In this document: positions 9,779 through 19,020 of the stretch, piece after piece
Position numbering within the stretch: the stretch's first letter is position 1
Layout of the letters: each line of letters opens with the position of its first letter
Source: Bacteroidales bacterium
GTDB lineage: Bacteria; Bacteroidota; Bacteroidia; Bacteroidales; UBA10428
DNA length: 37,364 bases
Direction: 5' to 3'
Assembly: GCA_016935615.1 (NCBI GenBank)
Contig: JAFGQO010000120.1
Location: 1 to 37,364 of the forward strand
Translations under genes and position numbers: made by a program
Notes under the pieces: model-generated
Database searches by the model: none
Seen by the model: the letters and a program-made list of their open reading frames with translations, nothing else
Told to the model about the DNA's origin: nothing

Positions 9779-10987
9779 TTATTCAATCAATATCTTTTTA
9801 TGGTATAGTTCATCTTTGTTCTCAATGTTAACTATATAAATTCCGGGAGCATATTGACTCACATCAATTGTTTCATATAAAACTTTCCTTCTACTGTATA
9901 TCAATTCACCGGAAATGTTAACCACACTTATGTCTGATGCGTTCTTTAAGTTTAAGAATAACTTGTCTTTTGCAGGATTTGGAAATATTATAACTCTATT
10001 GTCAGCAATATTTTCAGTTGCTGATTCCACTTCATATACCCAACTTGTATAGGCAAGAAGGTTAGGATTTCCCGATGAATCCGTTACGCTGGCATAAGGC
10101 AGTTCAACAGATACACTACCCTGAGAATTTGCGGTAACATCAAGAGTATATTCCTCTCCTTCCGTAAGTTCGTTCAGATTTGATGCAACACCATTAATTA
10201 CAACAAAATGATCCTGTTCAAGTCCCTGAACAGGTTCATTAAAAGACAGGCCCACAGTAACTGTTTGCTGATCTGTATTTGGATCAGCCGTTAAAGTGGG
10301 TACAGGACTATCCGTATCCCCTCCGTCACCTGCAAGAATTCCTGTCTCAGGAGTCGACTCATATGCCCAGTCAATAACAGTCAAGGGATAAATATAATCT
10401 CCAAGCCTTACTCTGATCCAACCATAGTGCTGGTCAGCGCCAATGTAAAAACGCACACCGACAAATTTCTGAGTGCCAAAAAAATCGCCATATCCATACG
10501 CATAGGAATTGGTACCGGAAGCAGTGTAGACCAAATAACGATATCCTAATCCAAACACTCCGGGCCAATGCGGACTAACGGTATTTGACCACATTGTATT
10601 GGTTCCGTTTATGGCCGATCCCACAGAAAGACCATGAACAGCAATTCTACTTGCATAATTGGTCGTATGAAACATCCAACTGTTGTTGTATGAATCTGTT
10701 TTGGCATTATAGATCACAGCATATCCGAAACCATACCAGACAGAGATAGACCCGGTTGTATAAATAGAACTGTAACCTCCTAAAAGAAAAGTGAAATCAT
10801 TAACAGCATCATCATTCATGTCAAGCTCATAAAAGTCATCCGGCATATTCAACTGAATGTTTTGTATCCCTGAATGGATTATTTGTCCTTTTATGGTGGG
10901 TGATAACACCAGTATTGCCCCGGCAGTTGCCGAGTATGCTTTTAAACGGTTTTTCAAATGAAGGTCTTTGTGTAGTGATTTTTTCAT
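9779..10987 (-). CDS. Secreted protein with Ig-like and type IX secretion (Por) sorting domains
   Basis: The long basic N-terminus and hydrophobic stretch (LKAYSATAGAILVLSPTIKG) form the export signal often seen in this group, followed by 'DFYELDMNDDAVNDFTFLL', a calcium-loop-like motif. The middle part is aromatic and Gly-rich with 'YGWIRVRLGDYIYPLTVIDW'. Residues about 235-325 resemble a bacterial Ig-like fold ('VTVGLSFNEPVQGLEQDHFV'). The last ~75 residues are a T9SS type A sorting domain: 'VIIFPNPAKDKLFLNL', 'DISVVNISGELIYSR', 'IDVSQYAPGIYIVNI' and a basic tail. It should be exported by Sec, moved across the outer membrane by T9SS and anchored or released there. No enzymatic motif is visible, so the biological role is open. 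Confidence 0.88.
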   Translation of the reverse strand: MKKSLHKDLHLKNRLKAYSATAGAILVLSPTIKGQIIHSGIQNIQLNMPDDFYELDMNDDAVNDFTFLLGGYSSIYTTGSISVWYGFGYAVIYNAKTDSYNNSWMFHTTNYASRIAVHGLSVGSAINGTNTMWSNTVSPHWPGVFGLGYRYLVYTASGTNSYAYGYGDFFGTQKFVGVRFYIGADQHYGWIRVRLGDYIYPLTVIDWAYESTPETGILAGDGGDTDSPVPTLTADPNTDQQTVTVGLSFNEPVQGLEQDHFVVINGVASNLNELTEGEEYTLDVTANSQGSVSVELPYASVTDSSGNPNLLAYTSWVYEVESATENIADNRVIIFPNPAKDKLFLNLKNASDISVVNISGELIYSRRKVLYETIDVSQYAPGIYIVNIENKDELYHKKILIE

Positions 10988-11103
10988 GATTGATTTGGTT
11001 TTTAATGAATTGTATGAATAAAAGTAAACAAATATTTGTCCTGATTATATGGATAACTTAAAAATATTACCAACCCGATGATCCTCTCAAATACTTCGCA
11101 CAA

Positions 11104-12360
11104 TTATCCATGCTTATGATGAGGATTCTTCTTTTGGTGTACTGTCTTATTCTTCTTTCCGTTAAATTTGTTTCTCTTATAATTTCTTCCGGAAAACCTT
11201 CTTCTGCCCTTTGGATTCCATGCGGGTCCCTCTCCCAGTTCGGGAGGTAACGTTAATTTTGCAATGATTGATTCAATCAATTCCTCTATTCGGTGCAACC
11301 GAAACATATCATCTTCGTTTACAAGGGTAATTGCAACCCCTGTCTGGTCTGCCCTGGCCGTACGTCCAACCCTGTGCACATAATCCTCGGCATCGTTCGG
11401 CGTATCGTAATTGATGATCAGATTAATATCCTTTATATCGATACCCCTGCTTAACACATCAGTAGCCACCAGGATCCGTGTATTTCTCGCCTTAAATTGT
11501 GACAATACTTCTTCTCTTTCTTTTTGCTCCAGGTCGGATGATATGCCCTGCACGTTCCCACAGGTTCTTTTCAGCGCCCGCACAATTTCGGTGACATTTT
11601 TCTTTGTAGAGGTAAATATCAGAATGCTTTGATATTCCGGCTTGTCTTTAATCAAACTCTGGATCAGGGGAATTTTCTGGTGGTCATAAATAAGATATAC
11701 AGCCTGCAATACACCTTCAGCAGGCTTGGCAATTGCAGTACTGATTTCGTTAGGATCAGTAAGGATTTTCTTTGCCAGGGCACGGATCTTCGGGGCCATG
11801 GTTGCACTAAACATGAGAGTTTGTCTTTTTTTCGGGAGAAAAGAAATTATTTTCATGATATCATCGTGAAACCCGATATCAAGCATGCGGTCTGCCTCAT
11901 CAAGTATCAGATGTTCAACCGAACCGAAATCCACATACCCCATGTTCAAATGAGTAATCATTTTGCCCGGTGTAGCTACGACAATATCTGCTCCTTCTGT
12001 CAATACCTTCTTCTCCTGATCCCAGCTTGTCCCGTCACCACCCCCGTAAATAGCAATAGAATTAATAGAGATGAAATAAGCAAAACCTCTTATTTGTTGT
12101 TCTATTTGAACGGCCAGTTCCCGTGTGGGAACCAAAATCAAGGTATTCACACCTGTTGTTTCTCTTTCAACAATTTTATGCAGAACAGGTAACAGAAAAG
12201 CAGCTGATTTTCCGGTTCCTGTCTGGGCACATGCTATCAGATCTCTCCCTGTAAGTATTTCAGGTATGGTGCTGATCTGAATAGGAGTAGCCTTCTCAAA
12301 GCCCATATAGGAAATAGCCTTAATAAGGCTGTCATTCAAACCAAATTCTTCAAACTGCAT
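11104..12360 (-). CDS. DEAD-box ATP-dependent RNA helicase, RhlE-like
   Basis: All DEAD-box motifs are present in order: Q motif ('FEKATPIQ'), I (AQTGTGKSAAF), Ia (PTRELA), Ib, II (DEAD in 'LILDEADRMLDIGFHDD'), III (SAT), IV ('SILIFTSTKK'), V ('ATDVLSRGIDI') and VI (HRVGRTAR). At 418 aa it has the two RecA domains plus a short basic tail (RRRFSGRNYKRNKFNGKKNK) that probably binds RNA. The features fit the RhlE subgroup used in ribosome assembly and cold adaptation; RhlE versus other subgroups is a judgement from the core alone. The gene is transcribed alone, with a 422-base upstream gap. The ATG fits the usual 'FEEFGL' start of the family. Confidence 0.95.
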   Translation of the reverse strand: MQFEEFGLNDSLIKAISYMGFEKATPIQISTIPEILTGRDLIACAQTGTGKSAAFLLPVLHKIVERETTGVNTLILVPTRELAVQIEQQIRGFAYFISINSIAIYGGGDGTSWDQEKKVLTEGADIVVATPGKMITHLNMGYVDFGSVEHLILDEADRMLDIGFHDDIMKIISFLPKKRQTLMFSATMAPKIRALAKKILTDPNEISTAIAKPAEGVLQAVYLIYDHQKIPLIQSLIKDKPEYQSILIFTSTKKNVTEIVRALKRTCGNVQGISSDLEQKEREEVLSQFKARNTRILVATDVLSRGIDIKDINLIINYDTPNDAEDYVHRVGRTARADQTGVAITLVNEDDMFRLHRIEELIESIIAKLTLPPELGEGPAWNPKGRRRFSGRNYKRNKFNGKKNKTVHQKKNPHHKHG

Positions 12361-12597
12361 AGTATACTCAGTGATTTTTCAGTAATTGCTAAATGTAGTA
12401 AAACTTCTTTTGCAAATGTTCTTATTGTCTCAACTTTAAAAGAAATAGTCTTCTTTCGGAATTGTTATCTGTAATTCCAGAAAATAATCTTCAAGAAATT
12501 CAGTATCGGGAATCTTGTTTTATAAGTTGCCGGTAAAAAATAAAGTTATCATCTTCTTGTTCCCTGTCCCAAGTAATAATGTTATTTAAATCTAAAA
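12361..12597. other. Intergenic stretch upstream of the DEAD-box gene
   Basis: This AT-rich stretch lies between the helicase start and repeat copy B. Cold-responsive DEAD-box genes often have long leaders, and this one could hold such a leader, but I see no strong hairpin or clear promoter match. No gene or gene remnant was recognised on either strand. Confidence 0.4.
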
Positions 12598-12759
12598 AGA
12601 GGCTGTCCTGAAAGTTGAAAATTCGCCACCAAGGCACTAAATCACGAAATGCCCATAAAGTTATATATAATTGAATATCAGAGTTTTGTGAATTCTATGA
12701 GGCTTCTAGACTTTGTGGCTATATTAAAATATTTACCTTTTGAGGCAGCCTCTTTTTTT
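12598..12759. repeat. Inverted-end intergenic repeat, copy B
   Basis: The left end AGAGGCTGTCCTGAAAGTT (12598-12616) closely matches that of copy A at 9615. The right end GGCAGCCTCT (12744-12753) is its near-inverse and is followed by seven T. The interior aligns with copy A: CATAAAGTTA against CACAAAGTTA, then TTTTGTGA, then CTTTGTGGC against CTTTGCGGC. The element starts 24 bases beyond the 3' end of the first barrel gene. Read on the + strand it would look like an intrinsic terminator, but no + strand gene precedes it. Confidence 0.65.
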
Positions 12760-12782
12760 GACTATTCTTCCATATTTTCTTG

Positions 12783-13472
12783 TTAGAATGCAAGCCCCAT
12801 GGTAAAATTAAAAGATGGCATGGGTGTGGCAATTCTATGCTGGTCGCCTGCATCAGTACCCTGATTTCCAAAATGATCGTCGTATTCATAATCAGTATTA
12901 CTGCCCGAAATATAGTTTAGTCTGTTCCACGACTGGTTGAAATCGAAGCCAAACATGAAAACCGAATACCTGATGTTTATGCCGGCTGAAAATCCTATGC
13001 CCAGAAATCCCATAAAAAATTCCGATTCATCCTCATAAAGATCATCTGCTAAAGGAGTCATTTGCAAAGTAGAAATCCAAACAGGATTGAATTTGCCATA
13101 AATGTCAAATACCAGCTTGTCAACCGGACTGTAAGATAAGCATGGCCCGACTTTCGATCCAAAAAGAACATGTCCGCTTCGGATATCCCGATTGATTATC
13201 TTATTGTAATAGAAGGCAAGATAATCAACATTTACCGCCATCCGCAAACCTTCGGCAAGAGGCTGGTCAATAATAAATATATGTCCGATTTCTGTTATAA
13301 ACCCATTCATTATGGCACCGTTCTCCCAATAATCCGGATCATCAATTCCCCAATACTGTTTCGTAGGTAGCGAGTACCCGAAACGGAAATAAAATGCATT
13401 TTCAAGTTCTCCCTGTGAAAAAGCTTCAGCAGAGAGGATCATTACAATTGCCAGACAGAGTATTTTTTTCAT
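12783..13472 (-). CDS. Outer-membrane beta-barrel protein, paralogue 1 of 3
   Basis: The signal peptide (MKKILCLAIVMILSAEAFSQ) is followed by ~210 residues of alternating amphipathic strands ending in 'PSFNFTMGLAF', the C-terminal aromatic typical of outer-membrane barrels. Shared family blocks are 'FYFRFGYSLPTKQYWGIDD', 'GLRMAVNVDYLAFYY', 'LFGSKVGPCLSYSPVDKLVF' and 'GINIRYSVFMFGFDFNQSWN'. This copy has acidic, variable loops (ADDLYEDESE, TDYEYDD). The family is unnamed to me; small barrels of this size may be structural or transport lipids, and no catalytic residues are visible. It is the last of three tandem copies on the minus strand, 299 bases from the next, so each probably has its own promoter. 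Confidence 0.8.
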   Translation of the reverse strand: MKKILCLAIVMILSAEAFSQGELENAFYFRFGYSLPTKQYWGIDDPDYWENGAIMNGFITEIGHIFIIDQPLAEGLRMAVNVDYLAFYYNKIINRDIRSGHVLFGSKVGPCLSYSPVDKLVFDIYGKFNPVWISTLQMTPLADDLYEDESEFFMGFLGIGFSAGINIRYSVFMFGFDFNQSWNRLNYISGSNTDYEYDDHFGNQGTDAGDQHRIATPMPSFNFTMGLAF

Positions 13473-13771
13473 TGTAATATGTATTATAGGAATTCATAGA
13501 ACTATCTGATAGATACCTTTTTACGATTACCGGTTTAAAAATTTGTTTACGAAGTTAATATATTAAAATTATACTAACCGAAATGTCCGGTCAGAATGAA
13601 TTACTTTTATTGCAATGAAGCCACCCGATAAAGACAGACGGAGTATTTCCATATGATTTTCTTATTAATCCCTCAAGAGACTTGGTATTTACCTTTACTC
13701 CCGCTTTCAGCGGCATTAAACATGCCTTTTCATACAGCTTCTTTTTGTTTCTTATTATTTTCCCCAAAGAT

Positions 13772-14440
13772 CTAAAATGCCAATCCAATCGTAAAATTGA
13801 ATGATGGTACCGGAGTTCTGTCCTTATCAATATCACTGGAATTTCCAAAATAAATCCCATCAAATTCATTTGTATTCTCATCATAGTGCTCCAGTTTATT
13901 CCATGATGTATTAAAGTCAAAGCCCACGATCAACATGCTGTACCTAACATTAATACCCCATGAATATCCAAGACCCAAATAACCAAGATAGAATTGATAA
14001 TCTTCACCTGTTAGATCTTCGACCGAGCTGAAGGATGCAGATAACCAGGCAGGATTTATTTTTATATAGGTATCAAAAACCAGTTTATCTGCAGGACTAT
14101 AGGATAGTGAAGGTCCCACTTTCGATCCGAAAGTTAAAAATCTTTGTTTCCCGAAGTCTGATTTGAACCCGTGAAAATAAAAGGATGCATAATCTACATT
14201 AATACCTAATCGCAGTCCGTCTGCAAGCGGAATGCTGTTCAGTATAAAGATCTGGCCAATTTCAGCATGAATTCCGTTTCTCTTAACACCATCCCAGTAA
14301 TCTGTATTGTCAACTCCTGCATACTTTTTTGAAGGTTTCGAGTATCCCAAACGGAAATAAAATGTTTTGTCAAGATCGCCCTGGGCAAACAAGATGGCTG
14401 AGAAAAGCAAAGTTACAGTGAATACAATTAATTTTCTCAT
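13772..14440 (-). CDS. Outer-membrane beta-barrel protein, paralogue 2 of 3
   Basis: The 222-aa product has the signal peptide MRKLIVFTVTLLFSAILFAQ and the same blocks as its neighbours: 'FYFRLGYSKPSKKYAGVDN', 'GLRLGINVDYASFYFHG', 'FGSKVGPSLSYSPADKLVF', 'GINVRYSMLIVGFDFNTSWN' and the terminal 'PSFNFTIGLAF'. By eye it is closest to copy 3. Variation is concentrated in presumed surface loops (SSVEDLTGEDYQ, DENTNEFDG). Its leader shares the sequence ACTAATCCTTA with ACTAACCCTTA before copy 3, so duplication seems to have included the 5' region. Function unknown. Confidence 0.8.
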   Translation of the reverse strand: MRKLIVFTVTLLFSAILFAQGDLDKTFYFRLGYSKPSKKYAGVDNTDYWDGVKRNGIHAEIGQIFILNSIPLADGLRLGINVDYASFYFHGFKSDFGKQRFLTFGSKVGPSLSYSPADKLVFDTYIKINPAWLSASFSSVEDLTGEDYQFYLGYLGLGYSWGINVRYSMLIVGFDFNTSWNKLEHYDENTNEFDGIYFGNSSDIDKDRTPVPSFNFTIGLAF

Positions 14441-14600
14441 ATTGAATTGAATGTAAGGATTAGTAAAATTTCAGTTCATAATAAATACTCGTTGTTATAC
14501 GGGTTACAAAATACAAAGGTTCTAAATACTCAATACATACACAATTCCAACGGAACAATTTTATAACATTTTCCATTCTTTATTGATGCAGGCAGAATAA

Positions 14601-14629
14601 AAAAGCTCCCTGATATTCAGGAAGCTTTT
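14601..14629 (-). terminator. Intrinsic terminator after barrel paralogue 3
   Basis: The stem AAAAGCTcCCTGA (14601-14613) pairs with TCAGGaAGCTTTT (14617-14629) around a three-base loop, with one C-A mismatch. It lies 30 bases past the stop of the gene ending at 14659, and the minus-strand side ends in a T run. It explains separate transcription of this copy. Confidence 0.65.
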
Positions 14630-14658
14630 TACTCCTTTTATATGTTATTCCTAAAGAT

Positions 14659-15342
14659 CTAAAAAGCCAGTCCAATGGTAATGTTGAATGAAGGCATCGG
14701 GGTATAGTCTTTGTCTTCATCACCATCATCGTCCCCCCAGTTACCCCATGTAATATCACTCTCCAAACCATCATCCTCATCAAGATACTGCAATTTGTTC
14801 CACGACCTGTTAAAATCAAAACCCACCATAAGAATACTGTATCTAACATTAAATCCAAAGGAATAACCTACACCCATAAATCCCAACCATACATCATTGT
14901 CTTCTTCTTCATATTGCTCAACAATTGAAGAAACCCACACGGGATTCAATTTCACATAGCCATCAAAAACAAGCTTGTCCACAGGACTATAAGATAAAAC
15001 CGGGCCGATCTTTGATCCGAAAAGTATGTGTCCTAATTTATCATCAGAATCTTCTGCTTTAATGCCATGATAATAAAAGGAAATATAATCTGCATTCAGC
15101 CCCAAACGCAATCCGTCAGCCATTTTAAGACTGTTGAAATAAAACATCTGACCCAATTCAAAGACAAATCCATTTCTTTTTACATCGTAATCATCCCACA
15201 TCGATTTGTCATCAACTCCCCAGTATGTTTTTGTGGGTTTTGAATACCCCATACGGAAATAAAAGGCATTGTCCAGGTCTCCCTGCGCATAAAGGCCCGC
15301 AGCGAAAACCATGATTACAGTTACTACAAATAGTTTTTTCAT
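14659..15342 (-). CDS. Outer-membrane beta-barrel protein, paralogue 3 of 3
   Basis: The 227-aa product has the signal peptide MKKLFVVTVIMVFAAGLYAQ and the barrel blocks 'FYFRMGYSKPTKTYWGVDD', 'GLRLGLNADYISFYYHG', 'LFGSKIGPVLSYSPVDKLVF', 'GFNVRYSILMVGFDFNRSWN' and the terminal 'PSFNITIGLAF'. The loop segments are strikingly acidic (EQYEEEDNDVW, DEDDGLESD, GDDDGDEDKDY), more so than in the other two, and could bind divalent cations; that is inference. It is the first of the three in transcription order and is followed by its own terminator. It lies downstream of secA on the same strand with a 153-base gap. Confidence 0.8.
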   Translation of the reverse strand: MKKLFVVTVIMVFAAGLYAQGDLDNAFYFRMGYSKPTKTYWGVDDKSMWDDYDVKRNGFVFELGQMFYFNSLKMADGLRLGLNADYISFYYHGIKAEDSDDKLGHILFGSKIGPVLSYSPVDKLVFDGYVKLNPVWVSSIVEQYEEEDNDVWLGFMGVGYSFGFNVRYSILMVGFDFNRSWNKLQYLDEDDGLESDITWGNWGDDDGDEDKDYTPMPSFNITIGLAF

Positions 15343-15495
15343 AATAAGTTCAAAATAAGGGTTAGTAAATATAAAATAGCAATCTTGTACGTTAATCCGT
15401 ACATTATGTTCTATAACATTTGAAAATAGTTAAAATTATTGTTCCGATAAATTCCGGGAAAATAAAAATATTAACAAATTATTGCAGAAACACGG

Positions 15496-18400
15496 CTAAT
15501 TCATGGTCTCCGCTCCCACTTTTCCGTGACAGTTTTTGTATTTCTTTCCGCTTCCGCACGGACAGGGATCATTTCTTCCAACTTTTTTATCCACTCTTAC
15601 CGGCTGCGTTTTCTGAGGCTGCTGACGCTGCTGCCCTTCTCCCCCACCATAGTTTGTTCTATAATCGCTTTTGCTCGCCTTCAGTCTGCTCATATCCGTA
15701 TGACGGGGCACTTCTCCGCGTCTTACTTCGTCCGGGTCCCTTACCGGCAACTGTCCTTTCATCAATACATTCACTACTTCTTTATTGATCTTGTCGATCA
15801 TGGTTTTAAACAATTCAAAGGACTCGAATTTGTATATCAGCAGGGGGTCTTTTTGTTCGTAGGTCGCATTTTGTACCGATTGTTTAAGATCGTCAAGTTC
15901 CCTGAGGTGTTCTTTCCAGTTTTCATCTATGGTAGCCAGTGTAAGTGATTTCTCATACGATCTTATCAATTCCTCACAACCTGATGTATAGTTCTTTTCA
16001 AGGTTGGTAATAATGTTGTATGTTCTCATACCATCTGTTATGGGAACCAGGATATTCTCATAGGTTTTTGACTGTCTTTCATAAACCGATTGTATAATAG
16101 GCAATGCCTTGCTTCTGATAGATTCGGTCTTTCTGACATATGCATTGCGTGTAGCTTCATAAAGTCTCTCTATCATTTCCTTGGTACTCAGTTTAATGTA
16201 CTCCTGTTCATCTATCGGATTATTTATAGAAAGCAGCCTGATAATTTCAAAATTAAATTCTTCATACTCCGTGTTGGCATAGTATTGTTCTACTATACTC
16301 TCACATACATCGTACATCATATTCGCTATATCCACCGAAATACGATCTCCATACAAAGCATTGCGGCGTTTTCTGTAAATCACTTCACGTTGTGAATTCA
16401 TCACGTCATCATATTCCAAAAGACGCTTCCGGATTCCAAAATTGTTTTCCTCGACTTTTTTCTGAGCACGTTCAATGGATTTGGTGATCATGCTATGCTG
16501 AATGACTTCACCTTCCTTAAGTCCCATACGATCCATCAGTCCGGCTATTCTATCAGACCCGAACAATCGCATCAGATCATCTTCAAGACAAACATAAAAC
16601 TGTGAAGATCCCACATCTCCCTGTCTTCCGCTTCTCCCCCTAAGCTGCCTGTCAACCCTTCTTGATTCATGACGCTCAGTACCCAGAATGGCCAATCCCC
16701 CGGCTTTTTTCACTTCAGGAGACAACTTTATATCCGTTCCTCTACCTGCCATGTTAGTTGCAATGGTAACGGTACCTCCTTTCCCTGCTTCTGCTACAAT
16801 ATCGGCTTCTTTCTGATGCAATTTTGCATTCAGTACATTATGCTTGATACTTTTCATTTTCAGCATGCGGCTCAACAGCTCAGATACCTCAACAGATGTT
16901 GTCCCGACAAGTGATGGTCTGCCTTCTTTCACCAGGGCAACGATCTCATCAATTACTGCATTGTATTTTTCACGTTTTGTTTTGTAAATCAAATCCTCCC
17001 TGTCATCACGAACAATAGGCTTATTCGTAGGAATGACCACCACATCAAGCTTGTAAATATCCCAGAATTCACCCGCTTCGGTCTCTGCCGTACCTGTCAT
17101 CCCCGAAAGTTTATGATACATTCTGAAATAATTCTGCAAAGTAATGGTTGCATAAGTCTGTGTAGCAGCTTCAATCTTAACATTTTCTTTTGCTTCAATT
17201 GCCTGATGCAAACCGTCAGAATATCTTCGTCCCTCCATGATACGTCCAGTCTGTTCATCGACAATCTTCACCTTGTTATCTATTACCACATACTCAATGT
17301 CTATCTCAAACATTGTATAGGCCTTGAGCAGCTGGTGAACCGTATGGATCCTCTCTGATTTTATAGCATAATCCTGTATCAGTTTATCTTTCCTGATCAG
17401 CATTTCTTCTGTTGTCAATCCTGCTTTTTCAAGTTCAGCAACTTCCGAACCGATATCAGGCATGATGAAAAAATTAGGATCATCAGCCGATGTAGTAAGC
17501 GTTTCAATCCCTTTATCAGTAAGATCAACTGAATTCAGCTTTTCTTCAATTACAAAATACAATTCGTCAGTTACCTTATGCATATGCTTGCTGCTTTCCT
17601 GCATGTAAAAATTTTCAGTTTTCAGAAGCAATGCTTTATTTCCTTCTTCACTCAGGAATTTTATTAATGCTTTGTTTTTTGGTAAACCTTTAAAAGCTTG
17701 CAGCAATTTGAATCCGCCTTTCTCTTTATCTCCGTCATTGATTAATTTTTTTGCTTCGGCAAGCAATTCAGTAACGAGTTTTCTCTGTGCACTCACAAGT
17801 TTTTCCACACGAGGACGATATTCTTCAAATTCCTGGTTTTCTCCTTTTGGTACAGGCCCTGAAATAATTAAAGGAGTACGTGCATCATCAATTAAAACCG
17901 AATCCACCTCGTCAACAATAGCATAATTGTGTTTTCTCTGAACAAGGTCCTGCGTATTGATCGCCATATTATCACGGAGGTAATCAAACCCGAATTCATT
18001 GTTTGTACCATAAGTAATGTCTGCTTCGTAGGCTTTTCTCCTATCAACCGAATTGGGCTGATGTTTATCAATGCAATCAACTCTCAACCCATGAAATTCA
18101 AAAATAGGGCCCATCCATTCCGAGTCGCGTTTTGCCAGGTAATCATTCACTGTTACAACATGCACACCTCGTCCCGATAATGCATTTAAAAATACCGGCA
18201 ATGTGGCAACGAGTGTTTTCCCTTCTCCTGTTGCCATTTCAGCAATTTTACCCTGATGCAAAACAACACCACCGATCAATTGTACATCATAATGTACCAT
18301 ATCCCAGGCAATTTCATTTCCGCCTGCAATCCATTTGTTATGATACCTGGCAGTAGTGCCTCCGACAATTTCAACATTATCCCTTGTCGCAGCGAGATCT

Positions 18401-18816
18401 CTGTCAAAATCGGTAGCTGTTACATCAAGGTATTCATTGTCGTTGAATCTTTTGGCAGTTTCCTTAATAATGGCAAATGCTTCCGGTAACTTTTCATCCA
18501 GGGCTTCCTCGATCTTATCATCAATGGATTTTTCCACTTTATCAATCGTTTCAAAAATTTCCTCTTTTTTCGGGATATTAAGTGATTCCTGCTCTGCCCG
18601 GGCTTTTAATTCCTCAATTTCTTTTAATTCGGGAGTTATATAATCCTGAATGAACTTTTTAAGTTCTTTTGTCTTTTCACGCAATTCATTATTGGTAGAC
18701 TTCCGAATCAATTCGTATGCTGCCCTGATCTTATCAAGATAAGGCATAAGCTCCTTAATATCACGTTCCGACTTGCTGCCAAATAGTTTGCCTATTATAT
18801 TCAATAAAGTACTCAT
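15496..18816 (-). CDS. secA: Preprotein translocase ATPase SecA
   Basis: SecA drives proteins through SecYEG using ATP. The ~1106-aa length is usual for Bacteroidota, which carry insertions in the first nucleotide-binding domain. Visible features are Walker A '[14 protein letters not shown]', '[16 protein letters not shown]', '[16 protein letters not shown]' and Walker B '[20 protein letters not shown]'. An insertion of about 100 residues follows ('[20 protein letters not shown]'). Then come '[19 protein letters not shown]', '[15 protein letters not shown]', '[20 protein letters not shown]', and the C-terminal zinc motif [15 protein letters not shown] start at the ATG at 18816 ([13 protein letters not shown]); a TTG two codons upstream is also open. 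A -7-like TAATTTTG lies at 18849-18842. It needs SecB or direct targeting; neither is nearby. Confidence 0.98.
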   Translation of the reverse strand: MSTLLNIIGKLFGSKSERDIKELMPYLDKIRAAYELIRKSTNNELREKTKELKKFIQDYITPELKEIEELKARAEQESLNIPKKEEIFETIDKVEKSIDDKIEEALDEKLPEAFAIIKETAKRFNDNEYLDVTATDFDRDLAATRDNVEIVGGTTARYHNKWIAGGNEIAWDMVHYDVQLIGGVVLHQGKIAEMATGEGKTLVATLPVFLNALSGRGVHVVTVNDYLAKRDSEWMGPIFEFHGLRVDCIDKHQPNSVDRRKAYEADITYGTNNEFGFDYLRDNMAINTQDLVQRKHNYAIVDEVDSVLIDDARTPLIISGPVPKGENQEFEEYRPRVEKLVSAQRKLVTELLAEAKKLINDGDKEKGGFKLLQAFKGLPKNKALIKFLSEEGNKALLLKTENFYMQESSKHMHKVTDELYFVIEEKLNSVDLTDKGIETLTTSADDPNFFIMPDIGSEVAELEKAGLTTEEMLIRKDKLIQDYAIKSERIHTVHQLLKAYTMFEIDIEYVVIDNKVKIVDEQTGRIMEGRRYSDGLHQAIEAKENVKIEAATQTYATITLQNYFRMYHKLSGMTGTAETEAGEFWDIYKLDVVVIPTNKPIVRDDREDLIYKTKREKYNAVIDEIVALVKEGRPSLVGTTSVEVSELLSRMLKMKSIKHNVLNAKLHQKEADIVAEAGKGGTVTIATNMAGRGTDIKLSPEVKKAGGLAILGTERHESRRVDRQLRGRSGRQGDVGSSQFYVCLEDDLMRLFGSDRIAGLMDRMGLKEGEVIQHSMITKSIERAQKKVEENNFGIRKRLLEYDDVMNSQREVIYRKRRNALYGDRISVDIANMMYDVCESIVEQYYANTEYEEFNFEIIRLLSINNPIDEQEYIKLSTKEMIERLYEATRNAYVRKTESIRSKALPIIQSVYERQSKTYENILVPITDGMRTYNIITNLEKNYTSGCEELIRSYEKSLTLATIDENWKEHLRELDDLKQSVQNATYEQKDPLLIYKFESFELFKTMIDKINKEVVNVLMKGQLPVRDPDEVRRGEVPRHTDMSRLKASKSDYRTNYGGGEGQQRQQPQKTQPVRVDKKVGRNDPCPCGSGKKYKNCHGKVGAETMN

Positions 18817-19020
18817 AACCAAAATCCAATTTGAAGAGTAACAAAATTAATGTAAATATTGTGAATGCCAGAAGAAATAAACAAACATGCGTATCATTTT
18901 AATGAAAAAACCGTAAGATCCTTAAGAAAATCAGCAATTCATTTGTTTTGAAATTAAGATTATAAAAAAGAATAAATTATTATTAGTTATTTTGTCAAAT
19001 CATAATCAAAGAAGAAATTC

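Noticed and set aside
13591..13920. A 109-codon minus-strand frame over the end of barrel paralogue 2
   Set aside because: Its first half is an out-of-frame shadow of the barrel gene and the rest matches no recognisable family, so neither a gene nor a frameshifted barrel extension is supported.
14580..14858. A 92-codon frame overlapping the end of barrel paralogue 3
   Set aside because: Out-of-frame shadow; it passes through the terminator hairpin at 14601-14629.
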